Made by a program: the position numbers and the translations under genes. DNA of 64,000 nt from Macrosoma leucophasiata. Taxonomy: Eukaryota; Arthropoda; Insecta; Lepidoptera; Hedylidae. The stretch spans positions 7,336,001 to 7,400,000 of the forward strand of contig JAWQUS010000011.1 in the NCBI GenBank assembly GCA_036365455.1. Reading direction: 5' to 3'. Of this stretch, positions 42,075 to 53,689 are shown piece by piece (positions within the stretch are counted from its first letter, which is position 1; each line of letters opens with the position of its first letter). The notes under the pieces were generated by a model. The model saw nothing but the letters and a program-made list of their open reading frames with translations, was not told where the DNA came from and made no database searches.

Positions 42075-42397
42075 TGCCTCGGTAGCCTAGTGGTAGCAGG
42101 CCACTACTACTACGCTGAGATCCCGGGTTCTATTCCCGGGTAGGGTTATCAGATATGATGGTGTAAAGTCCATTATCTCTGGTTCTAATGGTATTTTTCA
42201 ATTTTCTGGAAATTTTCCAGTACCTTGAAGTTTGGTAATGTGCCCAGAGATGTCAACAGGCTCGTCACCTGTTACATGGGCCAAAACGTAACCGGCGAAT
42301 CGTGGGTGTTTGCATGTATGCTTGAATGCATGCATTTACCTCTGCCTATCCCTTCGGGGATTACAGGCGTGAAGTTACGTTTTACGTTACGTTACGT
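42075..42397 (+). mobile_element. SINE-B, full length with ACGTT-repeat tail
   Basis: CTGCCTCGGTAGCCTAGTGG head, GGGTTCTATTCCCGGG B-box, CATGTATGCTTGAATGCATG, CCCCTTCGGGGATTACAGG, then GAAGTTACG followed by several ACGTT units. Shows that the tail is a short-unit repeat, not poly-A. Confidence 0.94.
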
Positions 42398-42994
42398 TTT
42401 TTACAATCATGCAGCATTTGTTTCGGTTTTGTGCGTCACCTTCTATAACCCTTCTGTCTGAAAGAGTAAAGTAAGTAAGATCCTTAATAATATGTCGCAG
42501 TCAAGCTGCGTTGTGTCGTCGATGGTCGGAGTCGATTGATTTTAAAAATATTTTATTTACCAGGTAATGTTTTTTAAGGTCCCGAGATAATGTTTCTAAG
42601 CTGTTTTATTTTGTATAATTTTTTAATTTTTTCTGTACAAATATTGGCATGATTCTATAAAGAAACAAATTAAAGGACTCCAAAAGCTCATTTAAAAATG
42701 AAATGCGGAAAAAAACCTTTTCGACGAAGTCACGTTTAATTTTCAGATAATATCTGAGCCGGCGCACCGAGATGAAATATTCATGAAGACAATGTAATTT
42801 GTTACCGATATTGGTCCTGTATGCTCCAAAGTATTACAATTTCGTAGCTACGAATTTTGTCAGTGGTTTTTTCTATTAAATTTATGGAAATTTCCCTTTG
42901 TGCGATGCCAATGGTATTATGAATTGGAAACGCTGATTATTAATTATACTGTTCGGAATGTAACGTACTTTAAAAAAATTAACTGTAAAAAAAA
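42398..42994. other. No recognised feature
   Basis: GTTGTGTCGTCGATG near 42510 resembles part of Rep-L (about 31189-31203), only 15 bp. Otherwise unassigned. Confidence 0.35.
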
Positions 42995-43168
42995 ATGTAC
43001 GGCCCTGTAATTTCCGGCACAGAGGTATAACACCTTAGGCCTCAGGAGTGGTAACGCATCTGCATTTTGACCTTGGTCTTTGTGTGGATGTCTATAAGCT
43101 GTAGTCATCACTTAACATCAATGTGAACTGCACGCTTGTTTGCCACTTCCATTACATAAAAAAAAATT
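42995..43168 (+). mobile_element. SINE-A (alpha), 5'-truncated
   Basis: Begins at ATGTACGGCCCTGTAATTTC and continues to CCACTTCCATTACAT plus A-run. Confidence 0.93.
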
Positions 43169-43495
43169 AACTGCAGTGATTCCACTAATACTTATAGACG
43201 TTGCGTAGAGAAATCTGGGGCGCACATACCATGATCGCCACGGTTGGCAGGCGGATTGGTGCAAATTATTATATTATGGCATATTCTCTCCTATTCTCTT
43301 GAGAAAGGCTTTGTTCAGCTGTGCTGTGTCTTTTAGCTGCAATGTTGATTCAATAGGGTTGCGGTAGTTTCATCGCGGCACGCTGCTGCCCATCCCACGT
43401 TATTATATTTACTACCGCCAAACCTATTAGAAAGGATTCACCGCCATTGTTCAGTTGGGTGACTGCACTAGCGGAAGAATTTTTTACCACTATTA
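43169..43495. other. No recognised feature
   Basis: No relative in the window. The 63-codon minus frame has no motif. Confidence 0.35.
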
Positions 43496-43506
43496 GGCAG
43501 TGGGAT

Positions 43507-43865
43507 AAACCGCGCAAGACCCCGCGGCTGGTGTAGATCATAAGCGATCTACTCGATATAGCACTGCGGATGCGGTCGGTTAGTGTGATGGGTGACCGCT
43601 TGTTACAAATTAAAATGCACGTTTCCGTGCTTTGGAGGGCACGTTAAGCCGTCGGTCCCGGTTGCTATCGATAGATAGCAGTCATTAAACCTTGTCGGAG
43701 GCCTTATGGGCGGTTTGAAAACATCCGACAGTGGGTTGGCCACTAACCCACCCACCACCACCAATCCGCATTGGAGCAGCGTGGTGGAGTAAGCTCCAGG
43801 CTTCCCCCCAAAAAGGGGAGAGACTCGTGCCCAGCAGTGGGACGTATAATAGGTTGCCATTATTC
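43507..43865 (+). mobile_element. Retro-D, full length (359 bp), with 11-bp target duplication
   Basis: Reference copy. Head AAACCGCGCAAGACCCCGCG, GATCATAAGCGATC hairpin region, CGTTAAGCCGTCGGTCCCGG, GGCGGTTTGAAAACATCCGA, GTGGGACGTATAATAGGTTG and a short ATT tail. GGCAGTGGGAT is duplicated at 43496-43506 and 43866-43876. No clear A-box or B-box, so a LINE-derived or atypical SINE origin is possible. Confidence 0.95.
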
Positions 43866-43876
43866 GGCAGTGGGAT

Positions 43877-44586
43877 CGACACATCACAAAGCCTTCACTA
43901 TTCGTATTGGATGTTCGTAATGGTGTTCATACATTCTGTTAAACTGAATAATGATGATGACCTTGACCTTTACATTTCTAGAAATAAAAAAAACAATTCT
44001 TACTAGTATCACAAATAAACGAATCCTCCTAAAAATAATAATGATCAAAAGACTTAACTAACTACAAACATTGCTCATTAACACTTCGCAGCAATTAATG
44101 TCATAAAAACAGCCAACTTATCATTTCCGCGCAAGTAAATGAGAGAGAACACAACGCTGTTAAGTTGCGAAACTACATTATATCCCATTATTCAACAGAT
44201 AATGTCGCCTGGACAAAATCCAGGGACAACCCCGTTATATGTGACGCGGCGACAACGAGATGGGGACGAGATGTGATCACTATAAAAAGTTTACGTTGAA
44301 TCGTGTCCGCGATTCTAATGACATAAATGGAAAATTAATGTTCGCACGCTTGGATTTTTAGGGTTCTCCGTTTTTACCCAAAGGTTCTGTATGTCTGTCT
44401 ATTTATCACCAGGTAGGTATCATGAATTGTGATAACAAGACAGTTGCAATTTTCACAGGTGATGTTTCTGTTGGAGTTATAACAAAAAATAGCCAAAACA
44501 GTATTAAGTAAATATATTTAAAAGAGATGCAAGTATTTCCAACTCACACTTGGCCGGTTTTCTGTAAATATTGGTAGGTACTATTA
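43877..44586. other. No recognised feature
   Basis: No relative in the window. Confidence 0.35.
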
Positions 44587-44722
44587 TCAACTAAGGTCTT
44601 AGGGGTGCCAACGCACCTGCGTTTTGACATCTGGTCTTTGTGTGGATGTCTTTAGGCTGCAGTCATCACTTAACTAATGTGAACTGTATGCTTGTTTGCC
44701 ACCTTCTTACATAAAAAAAAGA
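44587..44722 (+). mobile_element. SINE-A (beta), 5'-truncated
   Basis: Starts at ATCAACTAAGGTCTTAGGGG, ends CCACCTTCTTACAT plus A8. Confidence 0.88.
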
Positions 44723-45157
44723 ATTGATATGAAGTTATGGTTACATTTTGCTCATGTTTTTAAATTATGTATATCTTAACTGAACGGAATAAATATCTTA
44801 CAAAATCGTCTCATAGCCGTGTAAAGAACCCTTGTATCCTGTATAGATTAGTTAGGATGAACTTCTCGAATCGGCATCTACGTCACTAAGTTTCCTCACA
44901 CGTCTAAATGAATTATCCTTGTATAGAAATGTCTTCTCACTACGACTTTAGTTACTCGAACAAATTTTATTTATTGAATGATTCAACAACTCCCTGCTTT
45001 TGATATTAACGTGGGTCGCAGCCCATCACGCATTTGGGTCATCAATTTACAAATGTTATTAACTGGACCTAATTTCAATTTTATCTGTCTAGTATTTTTA
45101 GGGGAAATTTGACAGATGGCCAAACAAACAGAGAGATGCAGGATTAGAATTTTATGA
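44723..45157. other. No recognised feature
   Basis: No relative in the window. Confidence 0.35.
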
Positions 45158-45426
45158 AGATGGTAGAGTACCGACCAGTGAAGGACCTCGAGCGCGTAGG
45201 CACAACAGCATTACCTAATCTATCCGCCACCAAGTGATAGTCTCCAGCACTATCGTGTTCCGGTTAGATGGTTATGTATGATCCCGTAATAACTATCATA
45301 GAGAAAAAACAACTAAGGTGTGGCAACGCGTTTGCATTTTGACCTCTGGTTTTTGTGCGGGTGTAAATAGGCTGCAGTCATCACTGTGAACTGCAGGCCT
45401 GTTTGCCACCTTCATTACATAAAATA
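45158..45426 (+). mobile_element. SINE-A (beta)
   Basis: GATGGTAGAGTACC start (diverged), GACCTCGAGCGCG, CCCGTAATAACTATCATAGAG, CCACCTTCATTACATAAAA end. It has a deletion in the CATCACTTAACATC segment. Confidence 0.87.
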
Positions 45427-45432
45427 GGGTTT

Positions 45433-45994
45433 CTTTTTAGGGTTCTGTAGTAACCCATATAGTTTCGCCATGTCCGTCTGTATGTCTGTCCGTCCGCGGT
45501 TTAGCGCAAAAACTATTTATACTAAAGACTTGATATTTGGCACAAGTATATACCTCAATCACGCCGAGTACGTCCCCTACGTGTAACGCACGGAATTTTT
45601 TTTATTTTTCGTTTTATAGGATATCTTTGGATAGGTCTTTTAAAAATGTTAGGAGTGTGCTAAAAACATTTTTCGATTTAGTTAACTGTTCCTGACTTAT
45701 TAAGCTTTAAAGTGCCAATTTTCGTTATAGTCAAGTGTTCTCCATCTCTACCAACTAAACGGTTGTTGTTAGAAATTCAAACGTTACGGCAATAGTAGCT
45801 ACACGATAATATAACGAAATTAAAACTATCACACCTAAGTTGGCTTTACAAATTTGCGAGCAATAGTCGACGAAAAGTAATAGGCACTCGAAATTTTCCA
45901 TAGAAAATATATATTTTTTTTTTCATACCATTATTCATATCTAAAAACTACAGAACCCTACACCGCGCGTGGCTCGACACGCACTGGGCCGATT
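45433..45994 (-). mobile_element. Rep-H, uninterrupted copy
   Basis: Inverted relative of 26813-28015 without the nested Rep-I and Retro-D. Ends TTTAGGGTTCTGTAGTAACC and ACAGAACCCTACACCGCGCG. (TGTC)n block at 45474-45495. It serves as the empty-site reference for the nested stack. Confidence 0.88.
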
Positions 45995-47027
45995 TTTTTC
46001 TTTTGAAGTTCGAAGCCCTAAAAATGGTTATGACATTTAAAGGTAACTCTCAATTTTAAAACGTCTCGATCAAAAATAAACATGCCTATTTATGGAAACA
46101 TTCAAGCCTTAGAAAAGCTGAACACACATCACCTTTCAAAAGCGTTAAGCGTCTTTTATATACAAACAGTTCAAAGTCGTCTGGCCGTAGACAATCAAGC
46201 ACTTAATAGAGATAAGCGAGTGGAAAATGTCTGTTAATTGTTGAACTGCGCTCGCAAACCTTTTGTTTTATTATCTTTTTAAGTTTGATGACACAGCTTT
46301 ATTTACTCGGACTAAGAGTTCTCTGTAGATACTACTATGGCGTACCAAACATCGTGTAAACTTAAAGACATGTATGTATACATATTACAAAACGAAGTCC
46401 CCCGCTATGTCTGTTTGTCTGTCTGTCTATCTGTTCGCGATAAACTCAAAGATTACTTTTTTACTTTAGATTTACTATACTAGACGGATTTTTATATTAT
46501 TTTCATAAATAGTTTGAGTGCTTCATGAGGAAGTTTTGATATTATATTATAAAGCTTTTTGGAAATTGATCATAATACTCGTATAACGATAAATATTGGC
46601 AGTGTCGGAGCCAGGGAGCTTTCATCGAAGACGCTGCCTAAATCTTTTGAGGTATTACAAAACAATGTAGGGTGGTATATTTCCTCTTTGGTAAGTCTAT
46701 AAAAAGGCCACGATGGCATATATCTATATTTAAGGACAGCTTACTGTACCCGTTATATCTTCCGAAAAATGGTAATTTAAAATGCAGATATTGTCAAGCT
46801 ATTTTAATCCTTATCAAATTAAATTTAGTACTTTAGGTAGCATGAGAACTTCATGCATATTATCACAATCTCGTATGATTGAAATGAGTATCTTGTACGT
46901 TGACAATGTCGTAAAAATAAATCGCGCATGAAAATAAATTTAATTCAATCGCGTTGCTCACAGCTCACACCGATGACGGGCGAAGAGACTCGCTTGGTTT
47001 TTTTAAATTTTGTGCGCCAATGTTTTT
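45995..47027. other. No recognised feature
   Basis: TGTCTGTTTGTCTGTCTGTC at 46410-46430 is a short simple repeat of the type found in TE ends. Otherwise unassigned. Confidence 0.4.
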
Positions 47028-47229
47028 CGACTACCCGTTTAGTCCAGCGGTGTGAGATTACCGTTTGATTCGGAGGGTCGCGGGTTCGATCCCCGCACCG
47101 GGACAAATGTTTGTATGGCCTACAGATATTTGTTTCGGGTCTGGGTGTTTGTGTATGTGTTGTATGTGTACAACGGCACCCACGACACAGATTTATACCT
47201 GCTATGGGGCTGTGAGTGTAAGCGTATTT
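47028..47229 (+). mobile_element. SINE-C, full length
   Basis: CGACTACCCGTTTAGTCCAG (A-box region), GGGTTCGATCCCCGCACCGG (perfect B-box), GTACAACGGCACCCACGACA, GTGAGTGTAAGCG and a T-rich 3' flank. The 99- and 104-codon frames across it are incidental. Confidence 0.94.
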
Positions 47230-47235
47230 TTTTTT

Positions 47236-47280
47236 CATATTTATTGCATGGCAGGACAACGTTTGCCGGGTCAGCTAGTC
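47236..47280 (+). mobile_element. Rep-K 3' end fragment
   Basis: GTTTGCCGGGTCAGCTAGT, as at 19577 and 54839. Confidence 0.8.
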
Positions 47281-47282
47281 TA

Positions 47283-47527
47283 CAGTATTCAACAATTAAT
47301 AATGCACATCGAGCCTACGAAAGCGACGATCGGCTCGTTTCGACGTCGTAGAGCGTTATCTCTGCTACTGTCTACGTAAGCACTGACAGTCCGGGATTGG
47401 TTAAGCCTTGATCAAAATGGTCGACAAATGTCAAATAGGTACGAGTAAAAGATAACGATATACAGACCCGAAATAAGCCGAAGTCTCCATCCTAGACTCG
47501 ATGTGCAATATTTATTGTTGAGCACTG
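47283..47527. mobile_element. Tc1/mariner-like MITE copy 1, 245 bp
   Basis: Ends CAGTATTCAACAATTAATAA / TTATTGTTGAGCACTG are inverted complements with a few changes and continue into GCACATCGAG / CTCGATGTGC. TA is present on both sides (47281-47282 and 47528-47529). CAGT termini plus a TA duplication fit Tc1/mariner. A second, inverted copy is at 50312-50551. Confidence 0.82.
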
Positions 47528-47530
47528 TAT

Positions 47531-47885
47531 CATGGCCCGGCGGTTGGTGTAGATCGTAGGCGATCTACTCGGTTAAGCACTAAGAGCGCGGTCGGGTAGT
47601 GACCGCTAGTGGCAAATTAAATACGAGTTTCCTTGCTTCGGAGGGCACGCTAAGCCGTCGGTCCCGGTTGCTATCGATAGATAGTAGCCGTTAAACCTTG
47701 TCGGAGGCCTTAGGGGCGGTTTGAAAACATCCGACAGCGGGTTGGCCAGTAACTACCAACCCACCTCCACCGATCCGCATTGGAGCAGCGTGGTGGAGTG
47801 AGCTCCAGGCCTCCCCCCAAAAAAGGGGAGAAGCTCGTGCCCAGCAGTGGGGCGTATAATGGGTTGCCATTATTATTTTTATTAT
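47531..47885 (+). mobile_element. Retro-D, full length, inserted at the MITE edge
   Basis: CATGGCCCGGCGGTTGGTGT head, GATCGTAGGCGATCTACTCG, ending ATTATTTTTATT. ACTGTAT is duplicated at 47524-47530 and 47886-47892. The left copy is the last bases of the MITE plus its TA, so Retro-D came second. Confidence 0.92.
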
Positions 47886-48129
47886 ACTGTATGTAAACAG
47901 GAAGGCAATCAGTTAACTAATGTAGAAAGATAATTTGTAATTTATTTTTCAATAACACAAGGGTAAGAATTTAAGGATAAAAATAATAAGAAAGTATTTT
48001 TTCTTCCAGTACTTATTAGACTGGAAGAAATATTACTTCAGGCATACTTGAACCTGCAATCTAGATAACTAGAATCTTACTAAGCTGCCGATGCCATACA
48101 TTAAAGTGTTGAATGTTCCTTTCGCTTTT

Positions 48130-48215
48130 GAATATAGCCATCTCTGTGGCCACTGAAGCATGGCTAACTAATCCAGACGACGCAAAGTTCGAATCCCGTT
48201 TTAAATTTTATACTT
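48130..48215 (+). mobile_element. tRNA-like SINE head
   Basis: TGTGGCCACTGAAGCATGGC (Ser/Leu-type A-box resemblance) and AAAGTTCGAATCCCG (good B-box). No cloverleaf closes, so it is not called as a tRNA gene. Confidence 0.4.
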
Positions 48216-48394
48216 TTTTCCTTTAAAATCTTTGGAAATATATTATTTTGTTGAATTGATAAAATATTGACAATTATATAATGGTCTGAATATCAGTAAA
48301 AACGTCGTTTTTCCTTTCATCAAGTAAATTAATACGCATTACAATTATTTGTGGTAGAAGGCAGTCTGGCATATCTCTACAATAAACAAAAAAG

Positions 48395-48475
48395 TGTAGC
48401 CTCGGTAGTGATAAAGCGGCTGGACTGGTTATTCTGAGTTTTAGTTCGATCCCTGACCAAAATGACACTTTTCTC
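48395..48475 (+). mobile_element. tRNA-like SINE head
   Basis: GCCTCGGTAGTGATAAAGCGG and TTAGTTCGATCCCTGACC are box A- and box B-like at tRNA spacing. The acceptor stem does not close. Confidence 0.4.
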
Positions 48476-49817
48476 TCAATTTTTTTAAATTTCTAATATA
48501 AATAAATATCTGTTGGCTCAGTGTGACAGAAACATCAACAGTATGAATTACGTTATTTCATCAGGTTGGTATTGTTTAAAGCTACTGGATTAGACATGTG
48601 TATGGAGTCCGGTTTCCTAAACGTGAGTATATTCGCAGGAGGAGATAGTTCACAGTAAACAAACAATTTAACAGTGCCATTGCTCGTTACAATGCCGGGA
48701 CTTGAGTATAGACACCCTATTAAATGGCAAAGTGTACTGTCATCCGTGGTTATAGTTTAATAATATGATATGATATTTAATAATATGTATAGTTGCCTAT
48801 ATAAGCCGTATGAATGTATAAGCCTGTAATTTTTGGTACAGAGATAAAACACCTTAGACTTATTGAAAGTTTTTAATAATTAAATGAAGATTCTAAAGAC
48901 TGAAATAATTTTTATTCCATAAAAGAAAACAATCAGCAGGTGATCAAACTCACGCTTCGGTATTGCATAAACATTGCCAATCAATATGCAGCAAAATTAT
49001 TTGCGGTTGCACATAACGGACGGCATTATTCCTAATTTTCCTAAACCACAACAATATGTAACGATTGAAACTGTTATGGACTGAAAAATAACGTTCTATT
49101 TATTTTTGTTTGCTATAGGTTTTTTTCAATTGATCTCAAATGACTATCAACTAAGTGAACCAAGCGTCAGCTGACGCAGAGGGGTGAAATTGTGATTAGA
49201 AGATTGCAGATGTTATAAGAAAAAATAAAAATAGTACACCAACTGAAACTTTGTTTAATGAATAGGTGAAATCATACTAGCATAATACAAATAGTAAAGA
49301 AATAGAGAAAGGGAAGATAAAAGGAGTCAGAAGGAGGAATATGAGTTGGTTACTCGCATAAACATTAAAAAACTATAAACACTAAATAACTATATCAAAA
49401 ATTCTAAAATAGACAAAACAAACCTGTTCGCTCTAGCGCCATAACTTATTTCCAAACAGCATTATGCTATGAGGGGGTTACGGCGCATCTCTTTGTAGAC
49501 TTAGGCGGAGGCTTTGCATCTGAGGCCGGAGCTTAAGTGTATTAGTTCCGAGTACGTTCAAGACATTCCACAATACTATGCTAATACTGTAGACGCAATT
49601 TCTTATTGGTTGTTTTCTATAATTTTCTTTGTACCGATCGTTTTTCACTAATACAAATTCAAACTATTGAAACTTTCAAACGTCAAGTTAAGGCCCATTA
49701 TCTTTCTTCTCTTTAAATGTTATGTGTTATATTTCTTTCTTTATTATGTATTTTTAGTTACTTTTGTTCACTGTCGTTTCCAATTTTTATCATACTGTCA
49801 GTACTTAGTGTAGCACA
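48476..49817. other. Mostly unassigned, small SINE-A scrap at 48823-48862
   Basis: CCTGTAATTTTTGGTACAGAG and ACACCTTAGACTTA match a diverged alpha SINE-A. The remaining 1.3 kb shows nothing recognisable. Confidence 0.4.
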
Positions 49818-49830
49818 CCCTGCCAGTTTA

Positions 49831-50111
49831 TAATAATAATAATGGCAACCCATTATACGTCCCACTGCTGGGCACGAGTCTCTCCCCTTTTTTGGGGGGA
49901 GGCTTGGAGCTTACTCCACCACGCTGCTCCAATGCGGATTGGTGGAGGTGGGTGGGTTAGTGGCCAACCCACTGTCGGATGTTTTCAAACCGCCCATAAG
50001 GCCTCCGACAAGGTTTAACGACTGCTATCCATCGATAGCAACCGGGACCGACGGCTTAACGTGCCCCCCGAAGCACGGAAACGCGCATTTAATTTGCCAC
50101 TAGCGGTCACC
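49831..50111 (-). mobile_element. Retro-D, 5'-truncated, with 13-bp target duplication
   Basis: Reversed (ATT)n tail, GGCAACCCATTATACGTCCC, through CCGACAAGGTTTAACGACTG to GCATTTAATTTGCCACTAGC. CCCTGCCAGTTTA flanks it at 49818-49830 and 50112-50124. Confidence 0.95.
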
Positions 50112-50311
50112 CCCTGCCAGTTTATTTTTAAGTATTTCTTTAGATAGATTTTTGGGTTGCATGGAAGAAATCGCTCTTTTAGCGATAAGGCCGCCCTTTG
50201 GATCACATACTTCTTAATTGTTTTTTTATACATGTTCTTTTGGTGTGCAATAAAGAGTATTTGTTGTTGTTGTTGTTTTTCGTGATGATTAGTATCTCGT
50301 TATCATATTTA

Positions 50312-50551
50312 CAATATCCAACAAGAAATATTCCACATTGACCCCAGGAAGGAGACTTCGGCTTATTTCGGGTCTGTAGAGCGTTTTTTGTACCTTGCCT
50401 ATATGACGTTTGGCCACCATATTGATCAATTTTTGACCAATACAGGACTATCAGTGCTTACGTAGACAGTGTGCAGCAGACATAACGAAGTCGAAACTAG
50501 CCGATCGTCTCTTTCATAGGCTCGATGTGCAATATTTCTCGATGAGCACTG
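50312..50551. mobile_element. Tc1/mariner-like MITE copy 2, 240 bp, inverted
   Basis: CAATATCCAACAAGAAATAT left and AATATTTCTCGATGAGCACTG right, TA on both sides. GGAGACTTCGGCTTATTTCG matches copy 1 reversed (47468-47487). Interior has ACTATCAGTGCTTACGTAGAC as in copy 1. Confidence 0.82.
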
Positions 50552-50690
50552 TAGTTATAACACAAGTTAATCATATGTCACCTATGCAACACAAGCTAAA
50601 TTTTACTTGCACAAGTTTATGATAACATGATTGATGAATTTAATTGGTTTGTTGTAAGAATTTGGGCCTAATTGAAATAGTTTTTTATAA

Positions 50691-50822
50691 GTTATGATGG
50701 TGGCAACAAGCGTACAGTTTACATGAAGATAGTTAATACTATTGCAACCTGTTGACACCTACATAGTAAATCTATCAAAATTGCTAATGCTTCAGGGGTG
50801 GCAACGCATCTGCGTTTTGATT
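50691..50822. mobile_element. Rearranged SINE-A scraps
   Basis: A reversed 3' part (GATGGTGGCAACAAGCGTAC, GTTGACACCTACATAG) is joined to a plus-strand piece (TCAGGGGTGGCAACGCATCT, GCGTTTTGA), another head-to-tail switch within the family. Confidence 0.6.
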
Positions 50823-50837
50823 TCTTTCTTCATTCTG

Positions 50838-51125
50838 ATTTTTTTAATGTTATGGAAGTGGCAAACAAACATGCAGTTTACATTGATGTTAAGTGATGAC
50901 TGCAGCCTATAGACACCCACCCCAAGGTCAAAATGCAGATGCGTTACCACTCCTGAGGCCTAAGGTGCTATGCCTCTGTGCGGGAAATTACAGGGCCGTA
51001 CATTACCACCTGACCGGCACACGATAGTGCTGAACTGCCATTTGCTGTGCTACCATTTAGCGGCCTATAGGCAATGCGGTGGTGCCTTCGCCCGCGAGAT
51101 CCGTCACTGGAGCTCTACCACCAGT
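50838..51125 (-). mobile_element. SINE-A (alpha), full length
   Basis: T-run, GAAGTGGCAAACAAACATGC to GAGCTCTACCACCAGT. A small duplication CTGAACTGCCATTTGCTGTGC disturbs the 51030 region. Confidence 0.9.
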
Positions 51126-51262
51126 AAAATGATTTAATGATTTTTGTCTCACCACTGTATATTAAATTAGGTAATCAAAAGACTGAGAACAAGGAAAACT
51201 GTCACAGATAAGTAGGCTCTTCAGTTCGCAAGTAGGTAGTACTCGAATAACTGAAAAAGAAA

Positions 51263-51926
51263 CCGGACAAGTGCGAGTTCGACTCGCGTGGTGAGAGTGC
51301 CGTAATTTAAATAAATATTTTCGAAAATATCACAAATTTAAAATGCAGGGACATAGCGGTTACGGTGGTACCGGCAGGGGGGGTTATATTATTAAGAATT
51401 TTCGAATTATATTGAATACTCAAACTTCTTATAGGTTTTCCAATAATCTATAGGCAAAGAACTATTTTCCACATTTTTTTTCAAAATTTTAAGTTGAGAA
51501 GTTTCGGAGATAGGGGGAGTGAATGGTCAATTTTCGTCGTTTTTCTTAAATAACTTCAAATTTGTTTATGCAAAAATTATAAAAAAAATATATCTGAGAT
51601 GCTGACAACAACTTCTTTCATTTGATATGTCACACGACACAGTTTACGATTTTTTTTTAATTTTCTTATTGACCCCCCTGTTTAAAATTTATTATTTTAC
51701 TTGACGTGTTCATCTTTGGGTCACCAATTTACATATATTCATCAAATTTCAACTCAATCGGTCTAGTAGTTTCGGAGCAAATTGGCTGTGACAGACGGAC
51801 AGACAGACAGACAGACGCACGAGTGATCCTATAAGGGTTCCTTTTTCCTTTTAAGGTACGGAACCCTAAAAAAACTTGCAAAAACGGAATTCTACATTGC
51901 GCGTAGCCTGACACGCGCAACGTAGG
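51263..51926 (+). mobile_element. Rep-H-type repeat with an inverted second end
   Basis: Starts CCGGACAAGTGCGAGTTCG, has (GACA)n at 51791-51815 and TAAGGTACGGAACCCTAAAA. It then carries TACATTGCGCGTAGCCTGAC, the inverted head of Rep-H (compare GTCGGGCCACGCGCAGTGTA at 26823). A composite, not a simple copy. Confidence 0.72.
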
Positions 51927-52815
51927 TTTTATTTTTTTATTCATTCAAAAACATACAATATTTGAGTAAATACAGAAAAAAGTACGACGCCACATAAACT
52001 CGTTCGAGTTTCCGAGTAGGTACAGTGCGTCAGTGTCTCTTAGATCTTTATAGATTTCAACTATAATTATTATAGTAACTATACTCTAATCCATATAATT
52101 CTGGGAAAGCTACCTAAATTATTAACAGCTAAGATAACCATTGGAAGCGGAATCCTATTGTTAAAGTTTCCTTGTTGTCAAAATCCAAGTTAACTCTATA
52201 ATTACATCTTTGTTGCCCGAGGGACGTTCGCAACCGTTGACACGGCCATTAGTGTCCAGAAACTTCTTACGGAAGTTAGTCAATCGTATCCCTTGAACAA
52301 AGATGTTATATGAAATGGACCGATGAAACGCACGGCTACTAAGCGGGTCTTTTGATCAAAATAGTGATCAAGTGATCTTTACAGCCCACGTTGATATGCA
52401 AACATGAAAATATAGATAGGAAAACACAGATATTGGAATGAATATAAAACTATCAATACCTCGCTGCGGTATGATCATCTCTTGCTAAAGTATAGTTAAA
52501 TTAGAAGAAAGCAGATACCGCTTCGTTCTAATTCCACTGTAATTATTAATTTTTGGCTTACACTGTTGTTCGAAGTGTTACCAACATATTTATAATCTTT
52601 GTTTTCAAGCCACGATTATTCTTACCACTTGAAGCGGTTGAAGCAGGTGTTTATTAAACATTTGTCCTGTCAGTCTATTTCTTTTAATGTCTTTGCCGTT
52701 GAACATCATTCATGGTATATGGAAAGTGATATAATGTGAAAGACATGATCCAAGATATGTGGGCTGAGTAGAGTGGCTCTCGACTGCGGTTGGAATGATC
52801 GAGATTAATAGGTAG
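51927..52815. other. No recognised feature
   Basis: Not obviously repetitive. It precedes the weak exon candidate. Confidence 0.35.
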
Positions 52816-52926
52816 GTGGTTCTAAAATCTCACGAACGTGATACACCCGTAGCAGAGTACAAGTGTAGATGTATAATCACTAAGCAGCAAATAGATGAGA
52901 ATTCAGAAGAACACGAGCATGAATTG
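52816..52926 (+). CDS. Weak candidate internal exon (37 codons)
   Basis: An open stretch runs from AGGTAG^GTGG to GAATTG^GTAAGT. The donor GTAAGT is a full consensus. The acceptor has AG but no pyrimidine tract. Translation has EYKCRCIITKQQ and an acidic EEHEHEL segment, more protein-like than neighbouring frames. No ATG starts it and no family is recognised. It may be an exon of a host gene whose introns fill this region, or chance. Confidence 0.15.
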
Positions 52927-53380
52927 GTAAGTCCCCCAATTATTAAAAAGAAACCAAATCCTTTCCGTTCTTTTTTTCATTTATTGTTCCAGCTCGACTC
53001 ATCTTGGTTCAAAATTTTATCTTAGAAATCTTATAAAAAATTCAATTTTTAGGGCTCCTTCAATTTAGTCGTTTTGTGTCGGACCTCTGCAGTGCTGAAG
53101 CGGTTCGCTTGTCGTATGGCGCACAGACGGTCATTTGTTTTCATACAAAACGCACGGTTCGGCAACAGTTTGGCGTCACTCCTGTGTTCGCGGTATCGAC
53201 GTCGTATATAATCAATACGACAAACTATTTCACTCATTCACGTTCCAGACGATGAATGAAAACCACACTTCAGTGCTGCCCTTTCATTCGGTTGAAATTC
53301 GATTTCAGCTTCTCCATCAAAATATTTTACATAGAAAGAGCGTTGATCCGAAGACGAAAAGTTGTATTTCAATGTAGGTA
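52927..53380. other. No recognised feature
   Basis: 53040-53240 is richer in CG dinucleotides (GGTATCGACGTCGTATATAA) with short frames on both strands and no motif. Confidence 0.3.
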
Positions 53381-53462
53381 TGTAATTATTTATGTATGTA
53401 TGTTTCTTCAGGCCAAGTCCCTAACGGGGTAGGCAGGGAGTGTGGAGAGCCAGACATTATTA
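53381..53462 (-). mobile_element. Rep-G
   Basis: TATGTATGTATG, CTTCAGGCCAAGTCCCTAAC, GGGGTAGGCAGGGAGTGTGG. Confidence 0.83.
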
Positions 53463-53689
53463 TGTGTTTTTGTAAATTATGATTATAAGCGTACCAATCA
53501 TTCAATTGCACTCTCTTATGTTTAACATTATACGTACTTATGTACGAGTATTTATTGAAATTTTACATTTTTTTGCAGAAGCAAAAGGGTTGAAATTTTA
53601 GGTATTTTTGCAGTAGCAGAAGAGATATCGATACATCGATAGTTTGCATGTACATATTTAGTAGATATCTATTTGTAGCAAGCTACGCT

